Of a DNA stretch of 64,000 nt, positions 33,090 to 44,282 are shown piece by piece. A model generated the notes under the pieces. It was not told where the DNA came from. It ran no database searches and saw only the letters and a program-made list of their open reading frames with translations. Origin of the DNA: Limnanthes douglasii subsp. nivea (Eukaryota; Streptophyta; Magnoliopsida; Brassicales; Limnanthaceae); NCBI GenBank assembly GCA_036936605.1, contig JAUPFV010000005.1, positions 158,984,183 to 159,048,182 of the forward strand. The letters are read 5' to 3'. Each line of letters starts with the position of its first letter. The first letter of the stretch is position 1. The position numbers and the translations under genes were made by a program.

Positions 33090-34900
33090 TACTATGGTGA
33101 TAACATATCATATTTATGGCTTTGATATATCTTCAGAATATCTTGATCTCAATCATGACCGAAGGGTTACTATGGTAGTTAATGAGCTGAGGCCTCAAAA
33201 TAAGAGCTTTTTCTCAACTGAAACATCTGAGACGATTGTGGCAAAGATGAATCGGTTATCAAAGATTTGTCATATTCGAGAGGCTCAATATCCGATGTGG
33301 GCAAACCCAATACTTGTTAAGAAAAAGAATGGAAATGGAGCATGTGTGTAGATTTTACATATTTGAATATAGCTTGTACAAATGATATTTCCCATGTCCC
33401 AAGAATAGATTAATATGTGGATTCATCGTTAGGTAATAAACTTTTGTCTTTTATTGATGCATTTGCAGGGTTTAACCAAATCCATATAGATCTGAGGGAT
33501 CAAAAAGCACAACGTTTATCATTGATATGGGTTTGCACTGTTACAAGGTAATACATTTTGGCCTTGAAAATGCTGGAGCTACTTACCAACTATTGGTAAA
33601 CAAAGTGTTTGCTAGACATATTGGTATACATTCATGACATGTTAGTAAAAAATATGACGGATAAAGATCATTTCTATAACCTAGAAGAAACGTTTCATAA
33701 CTTCAAATTAATAAGTTTGAAATTATATCCCGAGAGGTGCACCTTCAGTGTACGGTATAAATCTTTTTGAGTTATATTGTCAGTAAGAATAGGATTGAAG
33801 CTGACCCGGTACAATTGAACACTTTAATAACCATAGACCCTCATAGATCTATAAATGATATACAAATTCTATTGGAAGACTGACATCATTAAACATGTGT
33901 ATCTCTACATCTTCGGATAAATGAGTCCAATTTTTTCACGTTTTAAAGAAATCCAATAATTTTTATTGGACCCAAAAATATGATGAAGCATTTTTCAAAA
34001 TAAAAGAGCAATTATCCTCCCCAAAAGTCTTAACCAAGCAAGTTTTGGGTGAAGAGTTGTTTATGTACATTGCAGTTTCAGATTTTACAAGGAAGTGCAG
34101 TTTTGGTGAGAGAAGTTGATGGTTATTTATGACTAGTTTATTATGTTTGTAAGACCTTGTTAGATGCCAAAAAGAGGTATTTAGAATTAAAAAAGTGACG
34201 TTGGATTTAGTTTCAACTGCTCAGAAAATATGAACTTATTTTCAAGCACACTTGGTTATAGTTCAAACTTCTAGTCTATTAAAAAGTATACTGCAAAAAC
34301 CTGATGTTTCACGAAGAATGACAACATGGCTAGTAGATTTATGAGACTATGGTATTGATTTTACGTTGATGACAACAATTAAAGCTCATGCTTTGGCTGA
34401 TATTCTAGTTGAATTTTATTAGGAGAGACCATATATTGAAGTAGAAATTCATGAATCTGAAGATGAGTGGATTATTCAAACCAATTGAGGTTCAAGTATC
34501 TTGGGTTTTAAAATACGAATCCAACTAGTAGCTCCGACAAGAAAATTAATATAACAAGCAATATGTTTTGACTTTAAAACATCAAATAATGAAACATAAT
34601 ACGAAGCAGCTCTAACAGGGTTGCGTCTTGCAAAAAATTGCAGGGCCAAAAGAGTACGCTTGCTGAGTGATTCACAGCTCTTGGTAAATCATCCATTTGG
34701 GAAATCTAAGGCAAAGAAGGATCAATTTGGTGTATTTAAAAGTACTAAGATAATTGGTACTGTTATTTGAGAATATCAAGCATGAGCACGTGCATAAGGG
34801 GCATAATTCTATTATTGATTCTTTGGTAACAATAACATGCTTCAAAGGGTATTTGTGGATACTGGCGTAAGAAATTCCATTAATAAATATGAAATCTGAA
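33090..34900 (+). pseudogene. Ty3 reverse transcriptase and RNase H relic
   Basis: Starts with an RT N-terminus (MNRLSKICHIREAQYPMW, WANPILVKKKNG; 33247-33330). Degraded blocks follow; the segment with the catalytic YIDD box is damaged near 33630. RNase H is recognisable at about 33960-34330 (YDEAFFKIKEQLSSPKVLTK). A second RNase H fold is at about 34500-34760 (YEAALTGLRLAKNCRAKRVR, LLSDSQLLVNH). Having two RNase H domains points to the Tat lineage. Confidence 0.7.
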
Positions 34901-34979
34901 CATTGTCAGTGTTTGGAGGAAGTTTTTCAAATTTCAATGCAAAAAAAAAATAAAGATTAAAGGTATGACCTCAAAAAAT

Positions 34980-35474
34980 CTTGGTAAATGGAAGCTTACC
35001 AATTGATAATGTGTTAGCTAAGAAGCTGAAATTCAAGATATGGGTTTACAGTTGTTGGAGATATTTTATACAAAAAATCCTTAAACAGACCATTGTTAAG
35101 ATGTCTTAGAAATAATGAATCAAAAATGGTGTTTTCTGAATTATATAATGGGGATGGTTCGACTCATTCTAGATTTCAAACTTTGACAAGAAGAATACTC
35201 TTCGCAGGATATTATTGGCCAACTATTATGGCTGATGCTAAGAACTTGGTTCAGAGGTGTGATACATGTCAACGATTTTCTAATGTGAGACACATGTCAT
35301 TAATACCGTTTGAGACTATTTTCGAGGCTACCATTTGATAGATGGAGGTTAGATTTGGTTAGTCATCTATCAATGGCTTATGGAGGATGTCCAACTATTA
35401 TTGTGGTGGTTGATTATTTTTCAAAGTGGGTGGAAGCTGAGCTTTTTTCTGGAACCAAATCAAAGGATCTTATG
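34980..35474 (+). pseudogene. Ty3 integrase N-terminal relic
   Basis: The H2C2 zinc-binding part is well kept (HSRFQTLTRRILFAGYYWPT; CDTCQRF, 35163-35280). The start of the catalytic core follows (LPFDRWRLDLV; IIVVVDYFSKWVEAELF, about 35320-35448). It ends abruptly at about 35474 with a copia sequence directly attached. Confidence 0.8.
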
Positions 35475-36060
35475 CTTGGTTGTGAAAACAAGGTATGCAA
35501 GTTGAAGAAATCTGTGTATGATCTAAAACAAGTACAAAAAATTAGTATAATTTTTTTGATAATATGGTACTGTCTAATGGTTTTATTCTTAATCAAGCAG
35601 GAAAATGTGTATTTAGTAAATTTGATTCTTATGGTAAATAATTTATTATTTGTCTATATGTGAATGATATGTTGATATTTTGCACCAACCAACATCAAGT
35701 TGATGAAACCAAGAATTTTTTATCATTTAGTTTTGAGATAAACAATTTGAGGAAAGCTGAGATGATTCTTGGTATAATGATCAAGAGAAATAACAATTAT
35801 ATACCGATTTATCAATCTCATTATAGTGAGAGGATATTAAATAAATTTAATTTTAAATATTGTTCTTCGTTAGCACACCTATGGATTATAGTCTTAAGCT
35901 TTTACCTAATAAATGTATTGCAGTATCTCGACTTGAATACTCAAGAGCCATTGGTTGTCTTATGCATGACATGATTAGTACTAGGAAAAATATTACCTAT
36001 TTTGTTATAAAGTTTAGTAGATATACTAGTAATCATACTTCACATCATTGACAAGCTTTA
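35475..36060 (+). pseudogene. Ty1-copia reverse transcriptase relic
   Basis: VCKLKKSVYDLKQ (35493-35531) followed by MNDMLIFCTNQHQVDETKNF (copia YVDDML box, here MNDML) and a STPMDYSLKLLPNK segment are hallmarks of copia RT. Two frame changes are present. It is joined to Ty3 integrase without any LTR between them. Confidence 0.85.
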
Positions 36061-36359
36061 AACTGAGTATTCAAGTATTTGAAAAAATCATGGATTTTGC
36101 TTTGTTCTCGCTTCACACATTTTTACTAACATTATGTCCTTATCTTTCTCAAGCATATCAAAGCCAAGTCCTAGTTACTTGAACTGGCTAAACTTCATGC
36201 TCAAATGTGCAGTTTATAAACTTCAACCTCCATAACTTGCAGGTCTGAACACATACCTTGGGATGATACTAAAAACGTATTCCAATATCTAAATGTTAAG
36301 CTTTGCATATTGAATTCAACACTTGGTGTCATATTAGATGGGAATTGGGTATCTCAAAA

Positions 36360-36770
36360 TGAAAGATTTCAGATGGACTTTAATCACATCTCAATTGCCG
36401 ACTTGTGCACAAGTTCTCTACTTAAATATTTGATTAAATCATCGGCTAAATTATATTGAGTTTTGACAAACCTAACTGATATAACATCATGTGTAACTCG
36501 TTCACAAATTATGTTATGTCTAGCACCTATGTGTATAGACCTTCCTTTGTAAACTTGTCTATAGATATTATCCAAGACATCTTCACTATCAAACCTGATA
36601 AATATAGGTGTTATCGGTTTAGACCACAATGGAATCTCATATATCAAATTTCTCAGGCACTTAACTTCTTACTAGCTCCTACTAATGCCACACATTCAGA
36701 TTCTATTGTTGAATTAGTTATACAGGGTTGTTTATTGGATGCCCATGATATAACACCTCCCTAAAAAAGA
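36360..36770 (-). pseudogene. Ty1-copia RNase H relic, inverted
   Basis: On the minus strand the frame runs from GGVISWASNKQPCITNSTIE (about 36768-36709) through YKGRSIHIGARHN and VKTQYNLADDLIKYL, the copia RNase H C-terminus. It faces opposite to the copia RT fragment at 35475-36060, so the original element was inverted internally or two insertions met. Confidence 0.8.
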
Positions 36771-37466
36771 ACACTCATCCACTCATAGAAGAATGATCTT
36801 CCATAATGGAAATATAACTCGCATCCAAATTTCATAATGTGTATATTGTCTTACTCTATTGATTATGAATATTAAAGTTTCAATCATTACTGATACCTTA
36901 ATGTTCAAATATTTGAAATGTGTAATATAATAATATGAAATTTAATCGTCACAATATTTCATTTATGCATAAATTTGTTATTTGATGTGATTTTGTTTTA
37001 GTTAATCATTAATTCAACTAAATTGGGGAAAACTGTTCTGATATTTTAGTGTAATTAGATTAATTGGTTGACTAATGTAATCATAATATATTATCCAGCA
37101 AGTTTGATAGTGCAGAATGCACGATTTTTATTATATTGTGACTAGCTAGCGTTGCGAGCTCGGTCAAGGGCCGTATGTGAGAAATTCATTTAATTTTGAA
37201 TTTTCTAATTTAAGCCAGTTTTTAATTATTTGAAAATAACCCGGGTTGGACATGCATGCATGAAAACGGTTGGAATTATGTTGACACTTTCCATGTCAAT
37301 TTGGTAGTTTTGGTCAAAATATTTGTTTTTTTGTTCAGAAATACATAAGAAAATCCATTCTCAAAATTCAAAAAAAAAATCTGATTTTATCCGATTGAAT
37401 TTTTTAGAGAACCACAAAAAATATTCCAACTTAAAATTATCAATAACAACACTTCAAAAATGACCA
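36771..37466. other. Stretch without recognised gene
   Basis: AT-rich. No coding or terminal-repeat structure noticed. Confidence 0.4.
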
Positions 37467-37677
37467 TTTTCTTATAAAATAATAAAATTTAAAATATAAA
37501 ATCGATAAAAACAAATTATAAAATAATTCAAAACAAGAACAGAAAAATTACAAACCAACGCTAGAAGGTAAATTTTCTTATAAAATAACAAAATATAAAA
37601 TATAAAATCGATAAAAACAAATTATAAAATAATTCAAAACAAGAACAGAAAAGTTACACATCAACGCGAGAAGGTAA
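37467..37677. repeat. 106-bp tandem duplication including SINE tail
   Basis: Two nearly identical units (37467-37572 and 37573-37677), each starting TTTTCTTATAAAATAA and ending (C/G)(T/G)(A/C)GAAGGTAA. The last 24 bp of each unit is SINE 3' sequence, so the duplication happened after the SINE inserted. Confidence 0.85.
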
Positions 37678-37796
37678 CCACACAAGATGACAGGCTCAGC
37701 CGAGAAAATGTATGTAGAAAAATTCGAACACATGACCTTTGGTCACAAGCATATCTTACTCTACTAACCCGGCTACCTTTGGGGGCAATTTCATAC
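37655..37796 (-). mobile_element. tRNA-derived SINE, copy 2
   Basis: The reverse complement matches SINE copy 1 (245-458) from its head (GCCCCCAAAGGTAGCCGGG) through the B-box region (TTCGAATTTTTC, degenerate) to GTTGATGTGTAA. The 3' third is missing or replaced by the AT-rich duplicated sequence. It lies about 300 bp upstream of the SF3b4 start codon. Confidence 0.85.
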
Positions 37797-38108
37797 TTAA
37801 TATTGTTTGTTCTGATACGCTGAATTTCGGTTTTTTATACGGCCTTCGTGTCTTAACTAACCAATCCCTACGAAGAAACCAAAGAAGCTATTAAACACGA
37901 AACAAGTCCATATATTTGGGCCTACTTTACTTTCTATGGGCCTAATGTTTACCGCCCAAACAGTCCCTAAACATCGAAAAGCCCTCTCATTGTCTTCCAT
38001 ACCTGCAAAATCGCGACTTACTAGAAAGAAACACACACAGCGAAGAAGGAGAAAACTTTTGAAGAGCAAGGTGAAGCCTAGAAGACCAAGAATAGGTAAA
38101 AAACTGCA

Positions 38109-40750
38109 ATGACGACTCGAATAGCTCCTGGTGTTGGAGCTAATTTGCTAGGGCAACATTCTTCCGAAAGAAATCAAGATGCTACAGCTTATGTCGGCAA
38201 TCTCGATCCTCAGGTTCTTTTTTCTCGCACTTCTCTATAGCTTCTTGTCGCTTCCACAAGTTTTCATTTTAGAACTATATGTGCCTCACTTATCAAGTGT
38301 TCCCTACTGCTTGCAATGTTATTTTTTCTCACGAATTCGAAGACTTGTTGAATTTTAGCGAAAAGTTATAAACTGATCTAGTTACACAATTGGATGAGTA
38401 TACATGGTCCTATGATATGGAAGCTGGTCTTTTAACATGTTTTGGTGCTTTCAGGTAGCAGAGGAGTTACTATGGGAGTTGTTTGTTCAAGCTGGACCTG
38501 TGGGTAAGCTTATCGTTTTCATTCGTTTAGGTGCTGCCTAACTGAGGCTACGTCTCAGTATCTTCTGTTAGCTGTTTAAATTCAATATCATTAGGCAAAA
38601 GCAAGTTCTATCTGTTAGCTGTTTGTTCTGTTAACTGATGGGTCATTGTTGATTTAGTGAAATTCATTCAATATTAGAGATGATGTAGATGGTTTGAGTA
38701 GTTATTCCCCATTTCTTGTGGACATTTTGATTCTGATTTTGTTTTTGATTTTGCCTTTTTTTTCCATCTTTTATTTCAGTCAATGTCTATGTTCCCAAGG
38801 ATAGAGTGACAAATCTTCACCAAGGATATGGGTTCGTAGAATTCCGGAGTGAAGAAGATGCTGATTACGTGAGTGTTTCGTGAATGTCAAGCTTATTTAT
38901 TCTATTTGTATGTTTTAGGAGGGAAGTATCTGTCGTTTTGTCCCTTGTTTATGTTTCTGTCTTTTGTATTCTGATGCAGGCAATCAAGGTTCTGAATATG
39001 ATTAAACTCTATGGGAAGCCCATTCGTGTAAATAAGGTATTGAGATTTATTTTCTTTACATGATATACAATATTATATACCTCACTGGTGAACCTGTCGC
39101 TATGAGAAACAAATAGTATTTAATCCGACTATTGTACATAGTCTAATATACTGATGATACCTGTGTTTCCAGGCATCTCAAGATAAAAAGACTTTAGATG
39201 TTGGGGCCAATCTTTTCATCGGAAACCTCGATCCTGTGAGTAGTTTTGTTCTTCTGAAAATAAGTTCACACTCTGATAGATTTGGTTTCTGCTATTTCGG
39301 TTATTTTAACTGATGTTAATACATGGCAGGATGTGGATGAGAAACTACTGTATGATACATTTAGTGCATTTGGGGTCATTGCTTCCAACCCTAAGGTATC
39401 GTGTTGCAGTTCAGCCCTTGATATATATTGTGAAAGAGTGATCTGGCTTCTTCATATACAATTGTTAACCTATGGCATGCTTAACAATATATTGATATTA
39501 GCATAGGAGGTTAGCTTTGAGTTTTTAACTTCAACTTTTTAGCGGTATTCTAATGTACACATGCCATCTAATTTTTCTTATAAGAGTGACTATCTTTGTT
39601 TGTAATGTTTGCATTGTCCTTTTTCAGATAATGAGAGATCCTGATACTGGAAACTCCCGAGGTTTTGGTTTTATTAGCTATGATTCATTTGAGGCGTCTG
39701 ATGCTGCTATTGAGGTGAGCATGAATTAATTGTTGCTTTACTTAAATTGTTGCCCCAGTTGTTAGAATCAGCTTGTTGGTCAGTAAAATGGCATTCGTTT
39801 CAACCGATGGCCACATCTACAATGCATGTCTTTTCTTCTTTAGTCGCTGATAGATTATAAATAAAGGAACTTTTAGTATCAGCAGTCACTTATTGTAGAA
39901 GTGGTGAAACCAATTGAGTCATTCATCACAAATTTGTTTAATTCTTTCTCTTGCTTTACAGGCGATGAGTGGGCAGTATCTATGTAACCGTCAAATAACC
40001 GTCTCGTACGCATATAAGAAAGACACGAAAGGAGAACGACATGGCACCCCAGCTGGTAAGGCTATTATTTTCCATTATCTATTCAGTTTACACCTTTGGG
40101 CTATGACCTTAACTAGAATGAAGTTAATTCTATCTTGTTTTTTCTTTAATTTTGTGTACATTGATTTTTCGGATCAGCAGAACTTATTTTCTCTACTCTA
40201 TGCCACAGAGAGAATTTTGGCTACAACCAACCCGAATGCCCACAAAAGCAGACCCCACACTATGTTTGCTAGTGGACCTCCAACTCTCCCTAACGCAGCT
40301 ACCGGCGCACCACTGCCTCCACGGCCATTTGCAAATGGAGGTGCCCCTCCCGGTCAAATGCCAATGCCAATGCTTCGTCCGCTACCTCCACAAGGTAACC
40401 CATTCCCACCACCACCTCAAGCACCTGGTCAAACACAATGGCAGGGTCAGCCACAGCAACACGGTCAACCAGGACCACCACCGGGCATGGGTCCACCACC
40501 TATGCAGCAATTCAGGCCACCTCCACCTCCTCAACAGAACCAAGGTCCTGTTTTTCAAAGGATGCCACCACAACAGATGGGAATGGGTGGGCCGCCACCC
40601 GGTTGGTTGCCACCGCCTCAGCATCAGATGGGAGGAAGACCACCGATGCAGCAGCAAATGCAAATGCAAATGCAAATGCCAATGCATATGCAACAAATGC
40701 ACATGCCACCACCTCCTCCGAACAATGCCCCACCACGACCTCCGTCTTGA
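38109..40750 (+). CDS. SF3B4: Splicing factor 3b subunit 4 (SF3b49/SAP49-like), 9 exons
   Basis: Coding exons: 38109-38213, 38455-38503, 38780-38868, 38980-39036, 39173-39235, 39330-39395, 39628-39714, 39962-40055 and 40209-40750. All introns are GT-AG and the joined frame is 383 aa, near the usual plant length. Two RRM domains: RNP2/RNP1 AYVGNL (27-32) with QGYGFVEF (66-73), and LFIGNL (114-119) with RGFGFISY (154-161). The tail is Pro/Gln/Met-rich. The protein is the U2 snRNP SF3b component that binds pre-mRNA near the branch site in the nucleus; this rests on near-complete match to the family ([35 protein letters not shown]). The start is supported by the conserved N-terminus after a short purine-rich leader. 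Intron 8 (153 bp) is in-frame and free of stops. Minus-strand frames in the last exon are shadows. Confidence 0.97.
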
Positions 40751-41646
40751 AGTTAGAAGAGTCGGTCAGTTACTTGTATCTGTTTGGATGCCTCATGTTT
40801 CTTGTAGCTACTTGATTATATATTTTCTACTTCATTAGTATTAAAAAATATTCACTAATATCTGAAACTGATCTTAGTAACATTTATGTTTCAGCAAACT
40901 GTATTTCTTTATAATCAACTGTCTTCATTTCTTGTTTAGCTTGTTTACCTTTCTCTTAGTACTACTACATGAAAAAAAAGGAAAGAAAATCATCACAAGC
41001 TTCTAGCACTGCTTCGAAGATCTGAATTCCAAGTTTAGAATACTTCCACCATGTATCTAGAAAGCACCACGTGGTGTTGTTCTTTGTGCTGAAGACAGGG
41101 TGATGTGTTTGTCACGTAAATTAAAACAATTTTGAACTGTTGTGTTGGTATTACTGATTGTTGGTAAGAAAGCAAATTAAGTATAAATACTTACTCTAGA
41201 CAGCTATAATTGCCATAGAACAATAACCTGACAGTCATAGTCATAGTTCGAAATTAAAGTCTGAAAACGAAATGTCTTGAAACGCTTTTACAATAATTGA
41301 ACCTCTTTAAATCACTAGATTTACTTTAATAAAGGATGGAATCAGCCTTTTGGTTGGATAAAATAAAAGTTGATATATGTTCCTACCCCCTCTCTGCAGT
41401 ATTAAATCATTCCAATATCTAACTGGATTGACCACGTATATTAATTATAAAAGCCATTACTGTTTTTAAGATGGTTGACTGGATTCTTTTCTAAAAAATT
41501 ATGGATGATTATGGTAATTTATAATACGAATGGCTTAATCAGTTAATTAATTAATCAAAGCATTGAGTTTAATCCGAAGTAGATTTGAATCTACCGACTG
41601 AAACTGAAAATAAAATTTACAACACCAAAACAAAGAACTTCAAAAT
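40751..41646. other. Intergenic region between the two host genes
   Basis: Holds the 3' UTR of SF3b4 and the convergent 3' flank of the minus-strand PMEI gene. No clear polyadenylation signal stands out and no repeat is recognised. Confidence 0.5.
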
Positions 41647-42186
41647 TCACATGACGACGAGACGATCAATCATACCCAAAACCACATCACATATCTTCTT
41701 CAGTCCGGCTTCCCTTTTAGCTAACTCCACCGGATAAACCACCTTCGGGCTTCTCTTAAACGCGTTTCTACAACCAACAGGATAATCCGCAGCGGCCATA
41801 ACATGCATATAGGCGTAATCATAGGCCTCCATACTCAAATCCTCGATCGAAGCTTGAAATGCGTCACCTGCAAGAGTATATTTATCTGAACAATCTTTGA
41901 GTAATTTCTTTAGATTCGCATTGTTGAGTGAACTTATCGATTTTGAAGATAAAAAGGAAGATGTCGATGTTGCGTTAGCCATTCCGACAGCGACCATGAT
42001 TAGTGCGAGGCCTTTTTTGTCTGTGTTGGAGCTGGTCGGGTCTGATGAGAGAGATGAGACACAGAGATCGTAGTATTTAGTGTCTTTGCATGTTTTTTGG
42101 ATTAAATCGGTGTCTCCATTGACCACTCGATGGGTGGAGAATGTTAAGCAGAGAAGAGTGAGCAAGAAGAAGGTAATGGTGGCCAT
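41647..42186 (-). CDS. Secreted PMEI-domain protein (pectin methylesterase or invertase inhibitor)
   Basis: An intact single-exon frame of 179 aa. Residues 1-24 form a signal peptide with a hydrophobic core (FFLLTLLCLTF), so the product is exported to the cell wall or vacuole. The mature part has the four conserved cysteines of the PMEI four-helix bundle: C33 and C42 (TCKDTKYYDLC), C99 (DCSDKY) and C139 (VGCRNAF). Family members block either pectin methylesterases or acid invertases by 1:1 binding. The pattern IQKTCKDTKYYDLCVSSL, then SDPTS with DKKGLA, resembles the cell-wall/vacuolar invertase-inhibitor branch more, but sequence alone does not settle the target. It converges with SF3b4 and is otherwise surrounded by transposons. 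Confidence 0.92.
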   Translation of the reverse strand: MATITFFLLTLLCLTFSTHRVVNGDTDLIQKTCKDTKYYDLCVSSLSSDPTSSNTDKKGLALIMVAVGMANATSTSSFLSSKSISSLNNANLKKLLKDCSDKYTLAGDAFQASIEDLSMEAYDYAYMHVMAAADYPVGCRNAFKRSPKVVYPVELAKREAGLKKICDVVLGMIDRLVVM

Positions 42187-42273
42187 TTGAGAGTTTTTTC
42201 AGAGAGAGAGATGAAGAGATGATGTGAAGGGGAAAATGAGAGTATGTAGTTTCTGGAGATAACATACTTCATT

Positions 42274-42285
42274 TTATTTATATAA
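42274..42285 (-). promoter_or_regulatory. TATA box of the PMEI gene
   Basis: The minus strand reads TTATATAAATAA about 90 bp upstream of the start codon, followed by a short CT-rich leader. Confidence 0.6.
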
Positions 42286-42550
42286 TGGAAATTATTTAAT
42301 ATATATTTTAAATTGGAAAATTGTGTTCCCAACATTGAGACGAACCTTTTAATATTGAAGAGTGTGAATGTGTGATTGTATTCGAAAAACATGAGTAAAA
42401 AAACTTGAATTAGGTACCAATCAATTTTTTTTGGAAACAAAATTATTTAGTTTTTTTAACTTTATTAAATAGGTTAAAACTTGGATTTGCTTAAATTCAG
42501 GAGACTTCCAAGTGTATATACTTAACAATAACCAAATATAATTTTTTTAT

Positions 42551-43639
42551 GGGTTTGGCTAACCGGTGCCCATGGGCACCGGTTAACAAGCATTAAATAC
42601 TAGCTGTTTAGTTTACTTTTACCTAAATGTCAGGAATGGTAATAATAGCAATAGTTTAATTTTTATAATGATAAAACTATCCTCCTACCTATATAACTGT
42701 TAATTTTCACGTCAAATATTATAAAAATATAATTTTATGATTTTTTTTAAACGGATCAATAATAAATTAATTATTAATATATATGTTATTTAAGTTAATT
42801 TTTGTTATCGTAGAAACAAAACAAATGTTAATATTGTAGAGTTATGGTAATTCAAAACTATTGATTATTTAATTAATTAATTTCTTTATTTTATTTGTTA
42901 AGTATTAAATAGCATATTTTTGCATTAGATTACTAATTTTTGAATTAATAATTTAATTGGGACAAAAATAATTTCGTAATTTTTAAAAGTATATTTTAAT
43001 GGTCATCTTTTATATCAAAATATTGAAATATATTATAAAAATAATTATGTAGCTAATTAATTTAATCATATTATTTTTATTATGATTTTATATAATCTGG
43101 AAATAGATTTTTATTTATTTTGTATAACTAATGGTTTGTAATAAAAAAAAAGAACCTACTTGCTTAGAAAAATAAATAAAAATCGTAATTAATAAACTTT
43201 CCACTTTTTAAATAAATTGAAAATTAAATTAAGTTATACAATTAATTAGTTAGAAAAATTGAAAATTAAACTGCATATTTAACTTTAAAAAAATGAAATT
43301 AAAATCTGAATTTAAAATTATAGTGTATTGATTAAAAGCTTGAGAAAACAACATTTAATTCTAAATTGAAATTTAAAATATTTTGAAAACTTGTTTATAG
43401 ATTAACTACTATGTTTTTAATGAAAATATTGAATAAAAAATATATATTATCATATTAACGAATATAAAAGAAAGGTGACTACCATAATAAACATGAGGGT
43501 AATAGTGTGTTCAAAATTTCTAATTTCAATAACCATTAATACCCACTACTATTTATGAAACTGAGATAATTATTAGCAAGAAAAGCTACTATTTAATGCT
43601 TGCTAACCGGTGCCCATGGGCACCGGTTAGCATAACCCT
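42551..43639. mobile_element. Mutator-like MITE with self-palindromic ends
   Basis: Terminal inverted repeats of about 50 bp (GGGTTTGGCTAACCGG inward). A 9-bp duplication TTTTTTTAT at 42542-42550 and 43640-43648 fits Mutator-like elements, although its low complexity weakens the call. Each terminus contains a perfect palindrome (42560-42585, 26 bp; 43602-43631, 30 bp; core CCGGTGCCCATGGGCACCGG). The interior is AT-rich and non-coding. Confidence 0.8.
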
Positions 43640-43648
43640 TTTTTTTAT

Positions 43649-44004
43649 TTAAACCGAGTAGGTTTGGATATATACACGTTTATTTAATATCGTCATAAGT
43701 TTTTGACTTCATAGGTAGGAGATTCAATTCTTTCTTACGATGAGTTAATGTCTTTTTTCTAGAATTTTCCGAGATCTACTTACGGCATGACATGACTTTG
43801 ATTTGCTAAATGCTCACTCGGTTTCGATTTGCATTCATTGAACTTAACGGTGAAGAATATACCCCTCTATCCTAATAAATGAAGTTCTAGTTTATGACAC
43901 GTTATTTAGGAGTACTACTATTACTTTTTGAAATTGTAAAAAAGTAATTCTGTTTTTCATAAATAACCTTTCTATTTAATATAGGCTGTGAATGAAATTT
44001 ATTA
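43649..44004. other. Intergenic, nothing recognised
   Basis: Between two MITEs. No coding potential. Confidence 0.4.
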
Positions 44005-44224
44005 CTCTTTTTGTCCTAAAATGTTTGTCGTGTTTTAGGATTAGGTACATGTATTAAGAAATGTAATGATTATTTTTCTCTTTCATAAAAAGTAGAAAAA
44101 AGTATAGATCTAATTGGTAGTTGATTATAAATAATATTTAAATTTGTATTGGTAAACGAGAACGACAAACATTTTGGGACAAAAAATATTACCTAGAACG
44201 ACAAACATTTTGGGACGGAGGAAG
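44005..44224. mobile_element. Stowaway-type MITE 1
   Basis: Starts CTCTTTTTGTCCTAAAATG and ends CATTTTGGGACGGAGGAAG, flanked by TA duplications (44003-44004, 44225-44226). The last 37 bp is partly repeated just inside (GAACGACAAACATTTTGGGAC occurs at about 44159 and 44196). Confidence 0.8.
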
Positions 44225-44282
44225 TAGATAATTAAATGACAAAGGACATAATAGTAAAGTAACCATTAAAGCTACCCCGAAA

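Noticed and set aside
40299..40815. Minus-strand and alternative-frame ORFs within the last SF3b4 exon.
   Set aside because: Shadows of the Pro/Gln/Met-rich coding repeat.
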